DNA of 64,000 nucleotides from Sulfurospirillum sp. 1612 (GTDB lineage Bacteria; Campylobacterota; Campylobacteria; Campylobacterales; Sulfurospirillaceae): positions 1,984,001 to 2,048,000 of the forward strand of contig NZ_CP140614.1 of the NCBI RefSeq assembly GCF_036556685.1. Reading direction: 5' to 3'. A model generated the notes under the pieces. It had not been told where the DNA came from. It saw only the letters and a program-made list of their open reading frames with translations, and did not search any database. This document shows positions 1 to 10,299 of the stretch, one piece after another. Position 1 is the first letter of the stretch. Each line of letters begins with the position of its first letter. Both the position numbers and the translations under genes were made by a program.

Positions 1-111
1 GAAAAAAATGAAAAATTTTATAGCCAAAATGGCCCATAATTTTTTGCCCACTTTCATATTTTGAAAACCTTCAACATAAAAGCGAAATACTTTTTTGCAT
101 AACTCTTGCAT
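1..111 (-). CDS. DUF4492 family membrane protein, 3' end outside window
   Basis: Read on the minus strand, an ATG at 111 preceded by AGGA opens a frame that runs off the window edge (37 codons seen). The peptide contains VFRFYVEGFQNM and GKKLWAILAIK followed by a hydrophobic stretch, which is the pattern of the short one-helix DUF4492 proteins. From family knowledge these are often encoded directly upstream of cytochrome bd oxidase genes (cydAB) in Campylobacterota and Bacteroidetes, so cydA may lie just outside the window. It is divergent from petA. Function is unknown. Confidence 0.7.
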   Translation of the reverse strand, partial: MQELCKKVFRFYVEGFQNMKVGKKLWAILAIKFFIFF

Positions 112-365
112 ACATAATCCTATACGATAATAATTATCAATTTCCTTAATAGAATTATAATACTTATCAGCTAAATATGTTCTTAATTTAACCTTATTTT
201 ATTCTGAATTCGACACACTATTACCATTGCATATCCTATTTAATAGCGTATTTGATACATTTTATATTTTTATTTCTCTCAATTCTTAAAAATTGACTTA
301 CATCATCTTGTTTTAAAAAATAATTAGATAGAATAATTAAAAACTATTGAAAGGAAAGGAAAGCA
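112..365. promoter_or_regulatory. Divergent AT-rich intergenic region between DUF4492 gene and petA
   Basis: About 250 bases of very AT-rich DNA with no convincing gene. It must carry the promoters of both divergent genes. A TAGAAT hexamer at 329-334 is a possible petA -10 box, and a purine-rich ribosome site (GGAAAGGAAAG) precedes the petA ATG. I see no strong operator. Confidence 0.45.
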
Positions 366-875
366 ATGGCAATAAAAAAAGAGAGAAGGGATTTTCTCGG
401 CATGGCTCTTGGTGGTTTCACTGCTCTTGGCGGAATCGCGGCATTGGGCGCAGCTAAGAGAACTTGGGATCCCTTACCAAGTGTTATGGCCGCGGGATAT
501 TCAACCATCGATCTCAGCGCAGCAAAACCCAATGTGTTGAATGTAGAAAAATGGAGGGGAAAACCAATATTTATCTTAAAAAAATCCCCCGATATGAAAA
601 AAGATCCTAGAGAGGTTATCGTAGGAGACAATAGATATCTTATATGCATTGGTCTTTGTACGCATCTTGGTTGTATTCCCTCTTATTTTCCAAAAGAGCA
701 CAAATTCAAATGTGCCTGTCACGGGGGCCAATTTGATGCAAGTGGTAGAGTTTTAAAATCTCCACCTCCAATACCACTCGTAATTCCACCTTTTAAAATT
801 GAAGGTGAAAAGGTTGTGATTGGTGAAGCCGGCGAAGAATACAAAAAATTAAAAGCCGATGGCTTAACAGTATAA
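366..875 (+). CDS. petA: Ubiquinol-cytochrome c reductase, Rieske iron-sulfur subunit
   Basis: Rieske [2Fe-2S] protein of the cytochrome bc1 complex; it takes an electron from quinol at the Qo site and passes it to cytochrome c1. Residues 7-30 form a Tat-like signal anchor (RRDFLGMALGG). Cluster box I is CTHLGC (C98, H100, C103) and box II is CACHGG (C116, C118, H119), giving two Cys and two His ligands plus the usual disulfide pair. At 169 residues it is normal for the family. It is first in petABC, with 10 bases to petB, and follows a strong ribosome site. Confidence 0.96.
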   Translation: MAIKKERRDFLGMALGGFTALGGIAALGAAKRTWDPLPSVMAAGYSTIDLSAAKPNVLNVEKWRGKPIFILKKSPDMKKDPREVIVGDNRYLICIGLCTHLGCIPSYFPKEHKFKCACHGGQFDASGRVLKSPPPIPLVIPPFKIEGEKVVIGEAGEEYKKLKADGLTV

Positions 876-885
876 GGGAGGATTG

Positions 886-2109
886 ATGGCACATTTTACA
901 AAAGCAACAAGCGTTCATGATTGGCTAAATCAAAGACTTGCTATTGATTCAGTAAGAAAAGTTTTGGCAACAGAATATTGGATCCCAAAAAATATTAACT
1001 TTTTGTGGGCCATGGGGATGATTTTAGCAGTGACATTTGGGCTCCTGTTAATCTCTGGAATCTTTTTATTGATGTATTATAAACCCGATACAAAACTTGC
1101 CTTTGATAGCGTCAATTATACTATCATGAGCCAAGTTGGTTATGGATGGTTATGGCGACATATTCATGCCGTCGCTGCATCAGTTGTCTTTTTGATTATC
1201 TATATTCACATGTTCACCGGTATCTATTATGGAAGTTACAAAAAAGGCAGAGAGATGATTTGGATCTCGGGTATGCTTTTATTCGTCACTTTTTCAGGTG
1301 AAGCCTTTAGTGGGTACATGTTACCATGGGGTCAAATGAGTTATTGGGCGGGTATGGTTATTACCGATATTTTTAGCCTTGGTGCACTTCATCTTGATGG
1401 TTTGGTTGAGTGGATTCGAGGAAATTTTGTCCCAGGTGATGCTTTCTTAAATAGATTTTTTATGCTTCATGTTGTCTTGCTACCTTTAGCCGTTATGGCG
1501 TTGATAGTACTTCACTTTGCAACATTAAGAATACCTCATGTTAATAACCAAGACGGTGAAGAGATTGATTTCAAAGAGGAATCTCAAAAATACCTATCTG
1601 GTAATACAAAAAATTCAAAAGTGATTCGATTTCAATTTGACTTCTTAAGCAAAGATATTGTAGTACTCGGTTTCTTTTTAATTTTCTTCTTTTATCTTGT
1701 TTTTTATCACTTTGAATTTGCGATGGATCCGGTAAACTTTGATCCCGCAGATGGACTTAAAACGCCAACCCATATTTATCCTGAGTGGTACTTCTTGTGG
1801 ACGTATGAGATTCTTAGACCATTCCCTAAAAATCCGGGACTTTTGGCATTTGGCTTTGCGCAAGTCATTTTCATCTTCTTGCCATTTTTAGATAGAAGTC
1901 CAAATGTGGCTCCTGCTAATAAAAGAGGTGCTTTTAAAATTTGGTTCTGGTTATTACTACTCACGATGGTAACATTGACAATATTTGGTAAATTACCGCC
2001 TGAGGGTGTTTTCACAACGTATGGTACGATTACGGCAAGTTTCTTTATACTCTTGTGGCTTTCTTTGCCTATCATCACCAAATTTGAAAAACCGATTGGG
2101 GGCAAATAA
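886..2109 (+). CDS. petB: Cytochrome b subunit of the bc1 complex
   Basis: Integral membrane cytochrome b (407 aa) carrying two b hemes and the quinol sites. The first His pair is seen at H94 and H108, and the second in MLHVVLLP and VLHFATLR. The Qo signature PEWYFLW is present near residue 300. An in-frame TTG three bases upstream (883) is possible, but GGGAGG at 876-881 is spaced better for the ATG at 886. The stop shares one base with the petC start, indicating translational coupling in petABC. Confidence 0.96.
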   Translation: MAHFTKATSVHDWLNQRLAIDSVRKVLATEYWIPKNINFLWAMGMILAVTFGLLLISGIFLLMYYKPDTKLAFDSVNYTIMSQVGYGWLWRHIHAVAASVVFLIIYIHMFTGIYYGSYKKGREMIWISGMLLFVTFSGEAFSGYMLPWGQMSYWAGMVITDIFSLGALHLDGLVEWIRGNFVPGDAFLNRFFMLHVVLLPLAVMALIVLHFATLRIPHVNNQDGEEIDFKEESQKYLSGNTKNSKVIRFQFDFLSKDIVVLGFFLIFFFYLVFYHFEFAMDPVNFDPADGLKTPTHIYPEWYFLWTYEILRPFPKNPGLLAFGFAQVIFIFLPFLDRSPNVAPANKRGAFKIWFWLLLLTMVTLTIFGKLPPEGVFTTYGTITASFFILLWLSLPIITKFEKPIGGK

Positions 2110-3062
2110 TGAAAGAGTTAAAAATATTAGCAATCGTTGTCTTTTTTACACTATTGACATATTGGGGTGTTGAGCCTTTTGCACATAGTAAAATGCACAA
2201 ACATGTAGAATTTAAAAACTTTGCCTATTCAGACCTTCCGGCACTCACAAAAACCGGTGATCCAGCAAAAGGCCAAGAACTCGTCATGGGTGCGGGAGCT
2301 TGTGTGGGATGTCACAGTATAAAAGCTGCGGGCGTACCAAGTCCAATGGACCCTAATATGGCCGCTTCAAGTTATGGTGTTACCCCACCAGATTTAAGTC
2401 AAGTTGGAGCGCTTTTAGATGATAGATTTTTGGCAGAAATGATTAAAAATCCTACCAAAGCGATGATGTTAAAACATAAATTCGATGGCACTACAAGAGT
2501 TTTCCCAATGCCAGCATTTATGGGTGCAGGTGGAGACATAGACCAAGAAGTCGCTGATATGGTTGCCTACTTTAAATCCATAGCAAAACCGGATGAACTC
2601 ACTCCAAAAGTTGCCTATGAAGATAGTTGTGCCAGATGTCATGCTAATCGATACGGAAATATCACTCAAATTGGTGAGGTTCCAAAAACCAAAACTAATA
2701 TCGTGACTAATAAAGATGTGGATCTCTTGAAATTTAAAATTAAAGTGGCAAATTATCAAGCAGATTTAGTACATTATCTCGGAAAACTTCCACCTGATCT
2801 TTCTATCATGATACGAGCGCGAAGTGAAAACTTCATGAAAACATTCGTAGAAGATCCTGAGAGTCAACTACCAGGGACAGCAATGCCTCGTGTTGGTTTA
2901 AGTAAAGAGGGTTATGATAAAGTCATCAGTTATCTTGAAGAGACCGGTGATCCAAGTAAAAAAGATAGAGAAAGCCTCGGACCATGGGTTTTAGGATTCT
3001 TTGCAATCTTTACCATTCTAGCACTATTATGGAAAAAATCTATCTGGAAAGATTTACACTAA
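2109..3062 (+). CDS. petC: Diheme cytochrome c subunit of the bc1 complex
   Basis: Two heme c sites are visible, C65-V-G-C68-H69 and C174-A-R-C177-H178. An N-terminal membrane anchor lies at about 6-20 and a C-terminal one at about 290-311 (WVLGFFAIFTILALLW). This diheme cytochrome replaces the monoheme cytochrome c1 of mitochondria and alphaproteobacteria and is the usual arrangement in Campylobacterota. It passes electrons from Rieske to periplasmic cytochromes. The start overlaps the petB stop (TAATG). Confidence 0.94.
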   Translation: MKELKILAIVVFFTLLTYWGVEPFAHSKMHKHVEFKNFAYSDLPALTKTGDPAKGQELVMGAGACVGCHSIKAAGVPSPMDPNMAASSYGVTPPDLSQVGALLDDRFLAEMIKNPTKAMMLKHKFDGTTRVFPMPAFMGAGGDIDQEVADMVAYFKSIAKPDELTPKVAYEDSCARCHANRYGNITQIGEVPKTKTNIVTNKDVDLLKFKIKVANYQADLVHYLGKLPPDLSIMIRARSENFMKTFVEDPESQLPGTAMPRVGLSKEGYDKVISYLEETGDPSKKDRESLGPWVLGFFAIFTILALLWKKSIWKDLH

Positions 3063-3075
3063 ACAAAACAATTAG

Positions 3076-3093
3076 CCCGGTTTAAAAACCGGG
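3076..3093. terminator. Hairpin between convergent petC and accA
   Basis: CCCGGTTT (3076-3083) pairs perfectly with AAACCGGG (3086-3093) over a 2-base loop. It sits 14 bases past the petC stop and before the 3' end of accA, so it can serve both strands. There is no long T tract on the plus side. Confidence 0.6.
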
Positions 3094-3141
3094 TTAACCT
3101 CTTCATCTCATATATTAGCAGTTTTAAATATTATAATAGGA

Positions 3142-4080
3142 TTAAAGTTCTTCGTAGGCACCAACAGAGAGTATTTTATCTAATCTTCTTTTGAGTCGCT
3201 CTTCTGTGCTCAGATTGTCCATCTCTGTTAAAAAATTCACAAAGTACTCTTTGATAGCATTAGCCGCTCCCACTTTGTCACGATGTGCTCCGACAATTGG
3301 TTCGTCTAAGACAGCATCTATCAGTTTGAGTCGGTATAAATCATCAGCGGTGATTTTCATCGCTTTGGTAGCATTTTCTTGTTTGAGGGGGTCATTCCAC
3401 AAAATCGCAGCACATCCCTCCGGTGAAATTACGGAAAAGACAGAATAGCGCATCATGACCATCTTATCAGCAACACCAATCGCCAAAGCGCCTCCGCTTC
3501 CTCCTTCACCAATCACCACAGCCAAAGTCTTCGCTTTGAGGTCACTCAACTCATAAAGATTTCGAGCAATCGCTTCACTTTGTCCCCGCTCTTCTGCTTC
3601 AAGTCCTGGATAAGCGCCGGGAGTGTCTATCAAGAAGAGGATAGGAATATCAAATTTTTCTGCCATTTTAGCGATTCTCAAAGCTTTGCGATACCCCTCA
3701 GGATGAGGCATCCCAAAATTGCGTTTGAGTTTGTATTTGGTACCACGGCCTTTTTGCTGTCCAATCACAATAACTTTATGACCGGCAATATAACCCATAT
3801 AAGCCAACATCGCCTCATCATCTCGAAAAGCACGATCACCATGTATCTGATACGCATCATCCAAAATCAAGCGAATATAATCCATCGCATAAGGACGATC
3901 TGGATGTCGTGCTAATTGTAATTTTTGATAATCATTAAGATTTTTATAGACTTTTGAAATCTCTTTTGTAAGATTTTTTTCTAAAATTTCAACCGCAGGA
4001 GTATCCCCTTTGATTTTCGCATTAGCAATATCTTCATCTAAGTTTTTTATACTTTTTTCAAAGTCTAAATATGTTGCCAT
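3142..4080 (-). CDS. accA: Acetyl-CoA carboxylase carboxyltransferase subunit alpha
   Basis: AccA (312 aa) forms the carboxyltransferase of acetyl-CoA carboxylase with AccD, transferring CO2 from biotin to acetyl-CoA to make malonyl-CoA for fatty acid synthesis. Family sequence is clear throughout, including [35 protein letters not shown] and [12 protein letters not shown]. Length is normal. It is the last gene of the fabG-acpP-fabF-accA block and starts 9 bases after the fabF stop, so it is co-transcribed with fabF. Confidence 0.97.
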   Translation of the reverse strand: MATYLDFEKSIKNLDEDIANAKIKGDTPAVEILEKNLTKEISKVYKNLNDYQKLQLARHPDRPYAMDYIRLILDDAYQIHGDRAFRDDEAMLAYMGYIAGHKVIVIGQQKGRGTKYKLKRNFGMPHPEGYRKALRIAKMAEKFDIPILFLIDTPGAYPGLEAEERGQSEAIARNLYELSDLKAKTLAVVIGEGGSGGALAIGVADKMVMMRYSVFSVISPEGCAAILWNDPLKQENATKAMKITADDLYRLKLIDAVLDEPIVGAHRDKVGAANAIKEYFVNFLTEMDNLSTEERLKRRLDKILSVGAYEEL

Positions 4081-4089
4081 AATAATTCC

Positions 4090-5298
4090 CTAGACTCTTC
4101 TAAATATTAAAGAGCCGTTTGTGCCACCAAAACCAAAAGAGTTACTCATCACCACATCTACGTCCATAGTACGTGATTGATTGGCAATATAGTCCAAATC
4201 ACATTCTGGATCTGGTGAAATTTGATTGATGGTAGGAGGCAAAATTTTATCGCGCATGGCCATCAATGAAATAACCGCTTCAATCGCTCCAGCAGCTCCT
4301 AAGCAGTGACCAATTTGTCCCTTAGTTGAGCTCACTAGTGGTACATTATCGCCAAAAAGTTTTTTGATTGCGGCGGTTTCATTTTTATCATTGGCTGCGG
4401 TACTAGTACCGTGTGCATTGATATAATCTACTTTGGGTTGATTGGCCATCTCATAAGCTGCCTTCATCGCACGAAAGGCACCATCAGGAGCCGGTGTCGT
4501 AATATGATAAGCATCACCACTTTCACCAAAGCCTATAATTTCACCATAAATATGTGCGCCTCTTTTGATGGCATCATCATAATCTTCAAGCACCAAAGCA
4601 CCCGCTCCTTCACCCATGACAAAACCATCTCGGTCTTTATCAAAAGGACGTGAGGCAAGTTGCGGATCATCATTGCGAGTAGAGAGCGCTTTCATAGAGG
4701 AAAAACCGCCAACACCCACAGCACAAATCGCAGCTTCTGCCCCGACGACAAGCACTTTATCAGCACCACCAACAACGATGGTTTTGAAGGCTTCTGATAT
4801 CGCATGAGTTCCCGCTGCACATGCAGTAACGGCTGATAAATTTGGCCCTTTAAGTCCGTGTTCAATCGCAACCATTCCCCCTAGCATATTGACTAATGCT
4901 GATGGAATAAAAAATGGCGAAATTCTTCTTGGGCCTCGGTTATCACAAATCAAAGAGTTTTTTTCGATTGCAATAAGACCCCCAATACCTGAAGCAGAGC
5001 AGACACCAAATCGTTCACCATCATAAGTATCAAGTTTTGCATCCATCATGGCTTCACCTGCTGCTTTGATACCAAATTGTATGAATCGATCAGCTTTTTT
5101 GACATCTTTTGGGTTCATCACTTCTTCGGGGACAAAATCAGTAATCTCACCTGCTATTTTTACAGAGTGATTGGTCGTGTCAAATGAACTAATCCTTTTA
5201 ATGCCACATTTTCCCTCAACTATAGCTTTAAAAGAACTCTCCTTATCTAAACCAACTGAATTAATCATTCCCAAACCTGTAACTACGACTCTTCTCAA
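4090..5298 (-). CDS. fabF: Beta-ketoacyl-ACP synthase II
   Basis: Condensing enzyme that elongates acyl-ACP with malonyl-ACP (402 aa). The thiolase-fold active site is complete: Cys in TACAAGTHA, His in NAHGTSTAAND and His in KGQIGHCLGA. The C-terminal NSFGFGGTN motif is present. It lies downstream of acpP, separated by a terminator-like hairpin that probably lowers its expression relative to acyl carrier protein. The ribosome site is GGAG before the ATG. Confidence 0.97.
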   Translation of the reverse strand: MRRVVVTGLGMINSVGLDKESSFKAIVEGKCGIKRISSFDTTNHSVKIAGEITDFVPEEVMNPKDVKKADRFIQFGIKAAGEAMMDAKLDTYDGERFGVCSASGIGGLIAIEKNSLICDNRGPRRISPFFIPSALVNMLGGMVAIEHGLKGPNLSAVTACAAGTHAISEAFKTIVVGGADKVLVVGAEAAICAVGVGGFSSMKALSTRNDDPQLASRPFDKDRDGFVMGEGAGALVLEDYDDAIKRGAHIYGEIIGFGESGDAYHITTPAPDGAFRAMKAAYEMANQPKVDYINAHGTSTAANDKNETAAIKKLFGDNVPLVSSTKGQIGHCLGAAGAIEAVISLMAMRDKILPPTINQISPDPECDLDYIANQSRTMDVDVVMSNSFGFGGTNGSLIFRRV

Positions 5299-5320
5299 GA
5301 TAACTCCTCTTAAATTTCAC

Positions 5321-5349
5321 TAAAAAAGCGCTAGGACAACCCTAGCGCT
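5321..5349 (-). terminator. Intrinsic terminator or attenuator between acpP and fabF
   Basis: On the minus strand a perfect 9-bp stem (AGCGCTAGG, arms 5341-5349 and 5327-5335, 5-base loop) is followed directly by a T run (plus-strand A run at 5322-5327). This is a canonical Rho-independent terminator placed between acpP and fabF, so read-through would set fabF-accA below acpP. Confidence 0.85.
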
Positions 5350-5367
5350 ACGATAAAATTGATAGTT

Positions 5368-5598
5368 TTATTTATGTTCTTCTATGTATTTAACAGCATC
5401 ATTTACAGTCACAATTTTTTCTGCATCTGTATCAGGTATTTCAATATCAAATTTTTCTTCTAATGCCATTACAAGTTCCACTACATCAAGAGAATCTGCG
5501 CCCAAGTCTTCTACAAATTTTGATTCTTCTTTTACTTCATCAGGATTAACATTTAACTGTTCAACTACTACTTCTTTTACTTCTTCGATTAGTGCCAT
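5368..5598 (-). CDS. acpP: Acyl carrier protein
   Basis: Small acidic four-helix carrier (76 aa) that holds growing fatty acyl chains on phosphopantetheine. The attachment serine is in [20 protein letters not shown] one codon upstream (5601) is in frame, but AAGGAG is 6 bases before the ATG at 5598, so I choose the ATG. It lies between fabG and fabF on the minus strand, as in many bacteria. Confidence 0.97.
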   Translation of the reverse strand: MALIEEVKEVVVEQLNVNPDEVKEESKFVEDLGADSLDVVELVMALEEKFDIEIPDTDAEKIVTVNDAVKYIEEHK

Positions 5599-5666
5599 CA
5601 CTAACTCCTTTAAAAAATTTTTATTATTCTAGCAAAATAAACTTTAATTCACGTTATGGTCTTATG

Positions 5667-6410
5667 CTACATATACATCCCGCCATTAACTTTCAAGACG
5701 CTACCGGTCACATAAGAGGCACTATCACTCAATAAAAATGCCACCGCTTCGGCAATATCCTCAGGCGTTCCAAAACGTTGGAGTGGTATTTTATCGGTAT
5801 AAGATTTTTTTACCTCATCGCTGAGTTTATCAGTCATCTCTGTGGCAATAAACCCTGGAGTCACTGAATTAAATCGAATACCCCTAGCACTACCTTCAAG
5901 TGCAAAACTTTTTGTCATCGCAATCAATCCGCCTTTGCTTGCACTATAATTGACTTGACCCGCGTTGCCTGTTTCTCCTACAATAGAGGCGATATTCACG
6001 ACACTACCAAATCGTTTTTTACTCATCACTTTCAAGGCTTCACGACATCCTACAAAAGCGGAAGTGAGATTGACATTGATGACCGCATCAAACTCTTCTG
6101 TTTTCATTCTCATTGCTAGTTTATCTTTGGTAATACCTGCATTGTTCACTAAATATGACAATTCGCCATCACTACTAATAATCGTTTTAATGCCCTCTAT
6201 AAAAGCAGCTTCATCAGCCACATCAAAACAGACCACCGCTGCGGTGCCCCCTTGTGTTTCAATCTCTTGTTGGAGCGCATCTGCTTCAGCCGGACGGGAA
6301 CGATAATTAATCCATACTTTCAAACCATACTGTGCTAATGTGATGGCAATTTGTTTTCCAATGCCGCTTGCTGCCCCTGTTATAAGAACATTTTTACCAC
6401 TAAATTTCAT
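5667..6410 (-). CDS. fabG: 3-oxoacyl-ACP reductase
   Basis: Short-chain dehydrogenase (247 aa) reducing beta-ketoacyl-ACP with NADPH. The Rossmann motif TGAASGIGK is at the N-terminus, NNAG near residue 90, and the catalytic Ser-Tyr-Lys triad is in NIASIVG and YSASKGG. The context (fabG-acpP-fabF-accA) supports the fatty acid role over other SDR functions. It begins 12 bases after the gpmI stop. Confidence 0.95.
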   Translation of the reverse strand: MKFSGKNVLITGAASGIGKQIAITLAQYGLKVWINYRSRPAEADALQQEIETQGGTAAVVCFDVADEAAFIEGIKTIISSDGELSYLVNNAGITKDKLAMRMKTEEFDAVINVNLTSAFVGCREALKVMSKKRFGSVVNIASIVGETGNAGQVNYSASKGGLIAMTKSFALEGSARGIRFNSVTPGFIATEMTDKLSDEVKKSYTDKIPLQRFGTPEDIAEAVAFLLSDSASYVTGSVLKVNGGMYM

Positions 6411-6422
6411 CTATTTTTCTCC

Positions 6423-7895
6423 TTAAATTAAAGCTTCATCCATCTCTTTGGGGATGGTAATACCCATCAATTTTAAAACGGTCGGTGCGATATTATTCAA
6501 TCCACCGTTTTTGACTTTTGTCACGCCATCAGCTTTGACGAAGCAAAAGACATCAAACGTCGTGTGATTGGTCAATACTTCACCCTCTTCTCCTAGCATT
6601 TTTTCACAATTTCCATGATCACTCGTCAACACCAAAGCATAATCTTGCGCTTCGGCTTTGCGAATAATACGCCCCAGTTGTGCATCCACAGCTTCCACTG
6701 CTTTTACTGCAGCATCGTAATTTCCGGTATGCCCAACCATATCGCCATTGGCAAAATTGACGACAATAAAATCATACGCTTCATCCATCGCTTTGAGTAC
6801 GCCATCACCCACAGCACCCGCACTCATCTCAGGTTGCAAATCATAAGTTGCCACCTTTGGGCTAGGAATCAGCAATCTACTCTCTCCCACATAAGGCGTC
6901 TCAATACCGCCATTTAAGAAAAATGTAACATGAGCATATTTTTCTGTCTCTGCGGTATGAAACTGACGCAGGTGGTGGTCTGCTATGACACTGGCCAAAG
7001 TATTTTTCGGTACACTTTGATCAAACATCACCTCAAATGGAAATGTCTCATCATACCGTGTCATGGTTATGGTGGTAATACCATGATGTTTTCTCTCAAA
7101 CTCATCAAATTCTGTCATTCCGATTGCTTTGGTAATCTCACGCACGCGATCATTTCTAAAATTTGCGATGATGACACCATCATCTTCCTTCATACCAGCA
7201 TAATTATCAAAACTTGCTGGCTCGATAAATTCATCAGTGATGCCCTTATCATAGGAGGCTTTTACATAATCTAGCACATTAGAGGTTTCCAACATACCGC
7301 CTTCTGCAATCACATGATAGGCTTTTTGGATACGATCCCAACGATTGTCACGATCCATCGCATAATATCGGCCACTAATCGTAGCAATTTTAATTGTGTC
7401 ATCACAAATTTTCAAAAAGGATTGAAGATACCCTATACCCGAAGTCGGTGAAACATCACGTCCGTCCATAATCGCATGATAATAGACTTTTTTACCTTGT
7501 GCTTTAGCAATCAAAGCCAAAGCTTTGATATGATCGATATGTGAATGCACACCTCCATCACTCAATAATCCAATAATGTGAATATCTCCTTTGACTTTTA
7601 ATAGATGCTCTAATGCTAGATTATCTTTGAGAGTATTCTCAGCAATGGCTTTGGAAATTTTTACGAGGTTTTGGTATAAAACACGTCCACTTCCGATACA
7701 CATATGCCCTACTTCGCTGTTTCCCATCTGCCCTTCTGGCAAACCAACAGCTAAGCCTGAGGTATGAATATACCCATAAGGCACTTCTTTAAAAAGTTTA
7801 TCATAGGTAGGTTTTTTGGCATTTAAAAAAGCATTGGAATTCGCATGAGGATTGGCACCGATACCATCGGTAATCACTAAAATCGTTTTTTTCAT
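6423..7895 (-). CDS. gpmI: 2,3-bisphosphoglycerate-independent phosphoglycerate mutase
   Basis: Cofactor-independent, manganese-dependent mutase of glycolysis/gluconeogenesis (490 aa, slightly short of the ~510 usual). The catalytic serine is in QMGNSEVGHMCIGSGR; metal-binding motifs DGRDVSP, ANFRNDR, NFANGDMVGHTG and TSDHGNCE are all visible. It is upstream of fabG on the same strand and divergent from mraY. I recall the same neighbourhood (murD, mraY, pgm, fabG) in Campylobacter jejuni. Confidence 0.96.
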   Translation of the reverse strand: MKKTILVITDGIGANPHANSNAFLNAKKPTYDKLFKEVPYGYIHTSGLAVGLPEGQMGNSEVGHMCIGSGRVLYQNLVKISKAIAENTLKDNLALEHLLKVKGDIHIIGLLSDGGVHSHIDHIKALALIAKAQGKKVYYHAIMDGRDVSPTSGIGYLQSFLKICDDTIKIATISGRYYAMDRDNRWDRIQKAYHVIAEGGMLETSNVLDYVKASYDKGITDEFIEPASFDNYAGMKEDDGVIIANFRNDRVREITKAIGMTEFDEFERKHHGITTITMTRYDETFPFEVMFDQSVPKNTLASVIADHHLRQFHTAETEKYAHVTFFLNGGIETPYVGESRLLIPSPKVATYDLQPEMSAGAVGDGVLKAMDEAYDFIVVNFANGDMVGHTGNYDAAVKAVEAVDAQLGRIIRKAEAQDYALVLTSDHGNCEKMLGEEGEVLTNHTTFDVFCFVKADGVTKVKNGGLNNIAPTVLKLMGITIPKEMDEALI

Positions 7896-8007
7896 TATCG
7901 CGCGCTCCTTCGATATAAATAAATTGAAAACAGGGCTGTAAAAATTTTATCTCTAAGAGCAAGACAATGCCCTGCGAACTATTAACAACTTATAAGCAAT
8001 ATGGTAC

Positions 8008-8013
8008 TATAAT
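8008..8013 (+). promoter_or_regulatory. -10 box upstream of mraY
   Basis: TATAAT in the gpmI-mraY divergent region, 30 bases before the mraY ATG. No good -35 is seen, as usual for this phylum. Confidence 0.5.
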
Positions 8014-8043
8014 GTAGCTTTTATTAAAATATATGGGAACACG

Positions 8044-9108
8044 ATGCTTTATTTGCTTTATCAAACATTACACATTAATTTATTTCAATATATCACGGTC
8101 CGTTCTGGATTTGCTTTTTTTATTTCTTTAACCTTGAGTCTTTTTCTCATACCGCGCTTCATCAAATGGGCCAAGGCTAAAAATGCCAATCAACCCATTT
8201 ATGATTTGGCACCAAAATCCCACCAATCCAAGCGAAAAACTCCGACCATGGGAGGCATCGTCATCCTTGCTTCTTCAATCTTATCGATTCTTTTATGTGC
8301 GCATCTTGTCAATGTTTATGTCTTGATGGGACTCGCCTCTATTATCTTGTTTGGCGCCATTGGTATCAAAGATGATATGTCTAAAATCATTGGAGGACAA
8401 AATACTTCAGGGATGAGTGCCAAAACAAAAATGATGTTTCAAATTATTGCATCTCTTATCGTAGGATTTTTCCTCTTTACCTTCTCGGGTATCAATCATG
8501 AGATTTTTATTCCATTTTACAAATATCCTATTATCGATTTGCATTGGCTTATTATTATCTTTTGGTCTTTGGTTATGATTTCATCAAGCAATGCTGTCAA
8601 CCTCACCGATGGACTTGATGGTCTTGCAACCGTACCGTCTATCGCCTCCATGTTTAGTTTGGGTATTTTTGTCTATATGAGTGGTAATGCCGTACTGAGC
8701 AGTTATCTCTTGCTCCCTAAGATTAGTGGTAGTGGTGAAGTCGTCATTATGGCCGCAGCGATGATTGGCTCCCTCGTAGGCTTTCTTTGGTACAATTGTT
8801 ATCCTGCTGAAGTTTTTATGGGCGATAGCGGTAGTTTGAGCATCGGAGCCTTTATCGGATATATGGCGATTATTTCTAAAAACGAATTCTTACTCTTTTT
8901 AATCAGTTTTGTTTTTGTATTAGAGACCATGTCGGTCATCTTGCAAGTGGGAAGTTTCAAAACACGTAAAAAAAGGATGTTTTTGATGGCACCAATTCAT
9001 CACCATTTTGAAATCAAAGGTTGGGCAGAAAATAAAATTATCGTGAGATTTTGGATTATGGCTATTATCTCCAATATCATCGCACTTACGGCATTGAAAA
9101 TCCGATGA
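8044..9108 (+). CDS. mraY: Phospho-N-acetylmuramoyl-pentapeptide transferase
   Basis: Ten-helix membrane enzyme (354 aa) that moves phospho-MurNAc-pentapeptide to undecaprenyl phosphate, making lipid I on the cytoplasmic face. The catalytic Asp-rich motifs [16 protein letters not shown] and MGDSGSLS are present, as is the C-terminal APIHHHFE motif. The stop overlaps the murD start by ATGA, so the two peptidoglycan genes are coupled. Confidence 0.97.
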   Translation: MLYLLYQTLHINLFQYITVRSGFAFFISLTLSLFLIPRFIKWAKAKNANQPIYDLAPKSHQSKRKTPTMGGIVILASSILSILLCAHLVNVYVLMGLASIILFGAIGIKDDMSKIIGGQNTSGMSAKTKMMFQIIASLIVGFFLFTFSGINHEIFIPFYKYPIIDLHWLIIIFWSLVMISSSNAVNLTDGLDGLATVPSIASMFSLGIFVYMSGNAVLSSYLLLPKISGSGEVVIMAAAMIGSLVGFLWYNCYPAEVFMGDSGSLSIGAFIGYMAIISKNEFLLFLISFVFVLETMSVILQVGSFKTRKKRMFLMAPIHHHFEIKGWAENKIIVRFWIMAIISNIIALTALKIR

Positions 9109-10298
9109 TTGCGTTATTTGGTAATGGTAAGACAACCAAGGCGATAGCCAAAAAGTTCAAAAATTGTCTGATTTTTGATGACCACATCAGCGAAAAACAA
9201 ACCGATGACTGGGGCAATATCCTCCTGCCTCCTTGTGAATTTTCAAATTATGAGAGTCAGGTGCAAGTACTCAGTCCAAGTTTTCCACCTCATCATGATC
9301 TACTTAAAAGGGCTAAAAATTATATGAGTGAGTATGATTTTTTTGCTAAAGATATGCCTTTTTCCATCTGGATTAGTGGAACAAACGGCAAGACAACCAC
9401 AACACAAATGTGTGATTTTTTGCTCAAAAAGCACGGTTCACAAAGTGGTGGAAATATCGGCACGCCACTAGCAGAACTTGATAAAAATGCACCCATTTGG
9501 ATATTGGAGAGTAGCTCTTATATGCTCCACTACACCAAAATAGCCACACCTGATATTTATTTGTTATTGCCTATCAAACCCGATCATCTCAAATGGCACG
9601 GTAGCTTTGAGGCTTATGAAAAGGCAAAATTAGCACCCTTATCACGTATGAAAGAGGGTCAAATAGCCATTGTACCCGATACATACCGAGATATCCAAAC
9701 GAATGCCTCAAAGATTATCTATCATGATGAATTTGATCTCGCTAAAACTTTGAGTATCGACATCACGCGCATCACGTTTCAAACCCCTTTTTTGCTCGAT
9801 GCCATACTCGCGATGGCCGCACAAAAAGTGATTTTTGGTACGCTTGATTATGACCTACTTAATACCTTCAAGACCGATGTTCATAAACTAGAAGCCTTTA
9901 AAGATGCCCAAGGGCGAACGTGGGTCAATGACTCCAAAGGCACCAATCTTGATGCGACGCTTGAAGCTATCAAACGTTATAAAAATGAAAATTTGCTGTT
10001 GATTCTTGGAGGCGATGATAAAGGGGTGGATTTAACACCGCTATTTGAGATGTTGCGTCCACTTCAAGTCACCGTATTTGCCATCGGTTCCAACACCGAA
10101 AAAATCGTCAATTTTTGTCATAATATCAATAAACCCGTCCTTGCATGTGGTCATTTGGAAAAAGCGATAGTTGAAATCAAAAAACTCCATACACAAGACA
10201 CTGTGGCACTTTTATCTCCTGCTGCTGCGAGTTTAGATCAATTTCCATCCTACGAGCACCGGGGAGATTTATTTAAAAAGTTGGCACAAGAAGCCTAG
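9105..10298 (+). CDS. murD: UDP-N-acetylmuramoylalanine--D-glutamate ligase
   Basis: Cytoplasmic ATP-dependent ligase adding D-Glu to UDP-MurNAc-L-Ala. The frame is open from 9051, but the ATG at 9105 overlapping the mraY stop (ATGA) gives a normal 397-aa protein beginning [13 protein letters not shown]. The ATP-binding loop [11 protein letters not shown] is near residue 90, and [14 protein letters not shown] and [11 protein letters not shown] are typical Mur ligase segments. The usual DHLDRH element reads DHLKWH here. Confidence 0.95.
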   Translation: MIALFGNGKTTKAIAKKFKNCLIFDDHISEKQTDDWGNILLPPCEFSNYESQVQVLSPSFPPHHDLLKRAKNYMSEYDFFAKDMPFSIWISGTNGKTTTTQMCDFLLKKHGSQSGGNIGTPLAELDKNAPIWILESSSYMLHYTKIATPDIYLLLPIKPDHLKWHGSFEAYEKAKLAPLSRMKEGQIAIVPDTYRDIQTNASKIIYHDEFDLAKTLSIDITRITFQTPFLLDAILAMAAQKVIFGTLDYDLLNTFKTDVHKLEAFKDAQGRTWVNDSKGTNLDATLEAIKRYKNENLLLILGGDDKGVDLTPLFEMLRPLQVTVFAIGSNTEKIVNFCHNINKPVLACGHLEKAIVEIKKLHTQDTVALLSPAAASLDQFPSYEHRGDLFKKLAQEA

Positions 10299-10299
10299 T

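Noticed and set aside
9051-9104. Upstream start for murD
   Set aside because: It lies inside mraY; the ATGA overlap at 9105 gives the normal MurD N-terminus.
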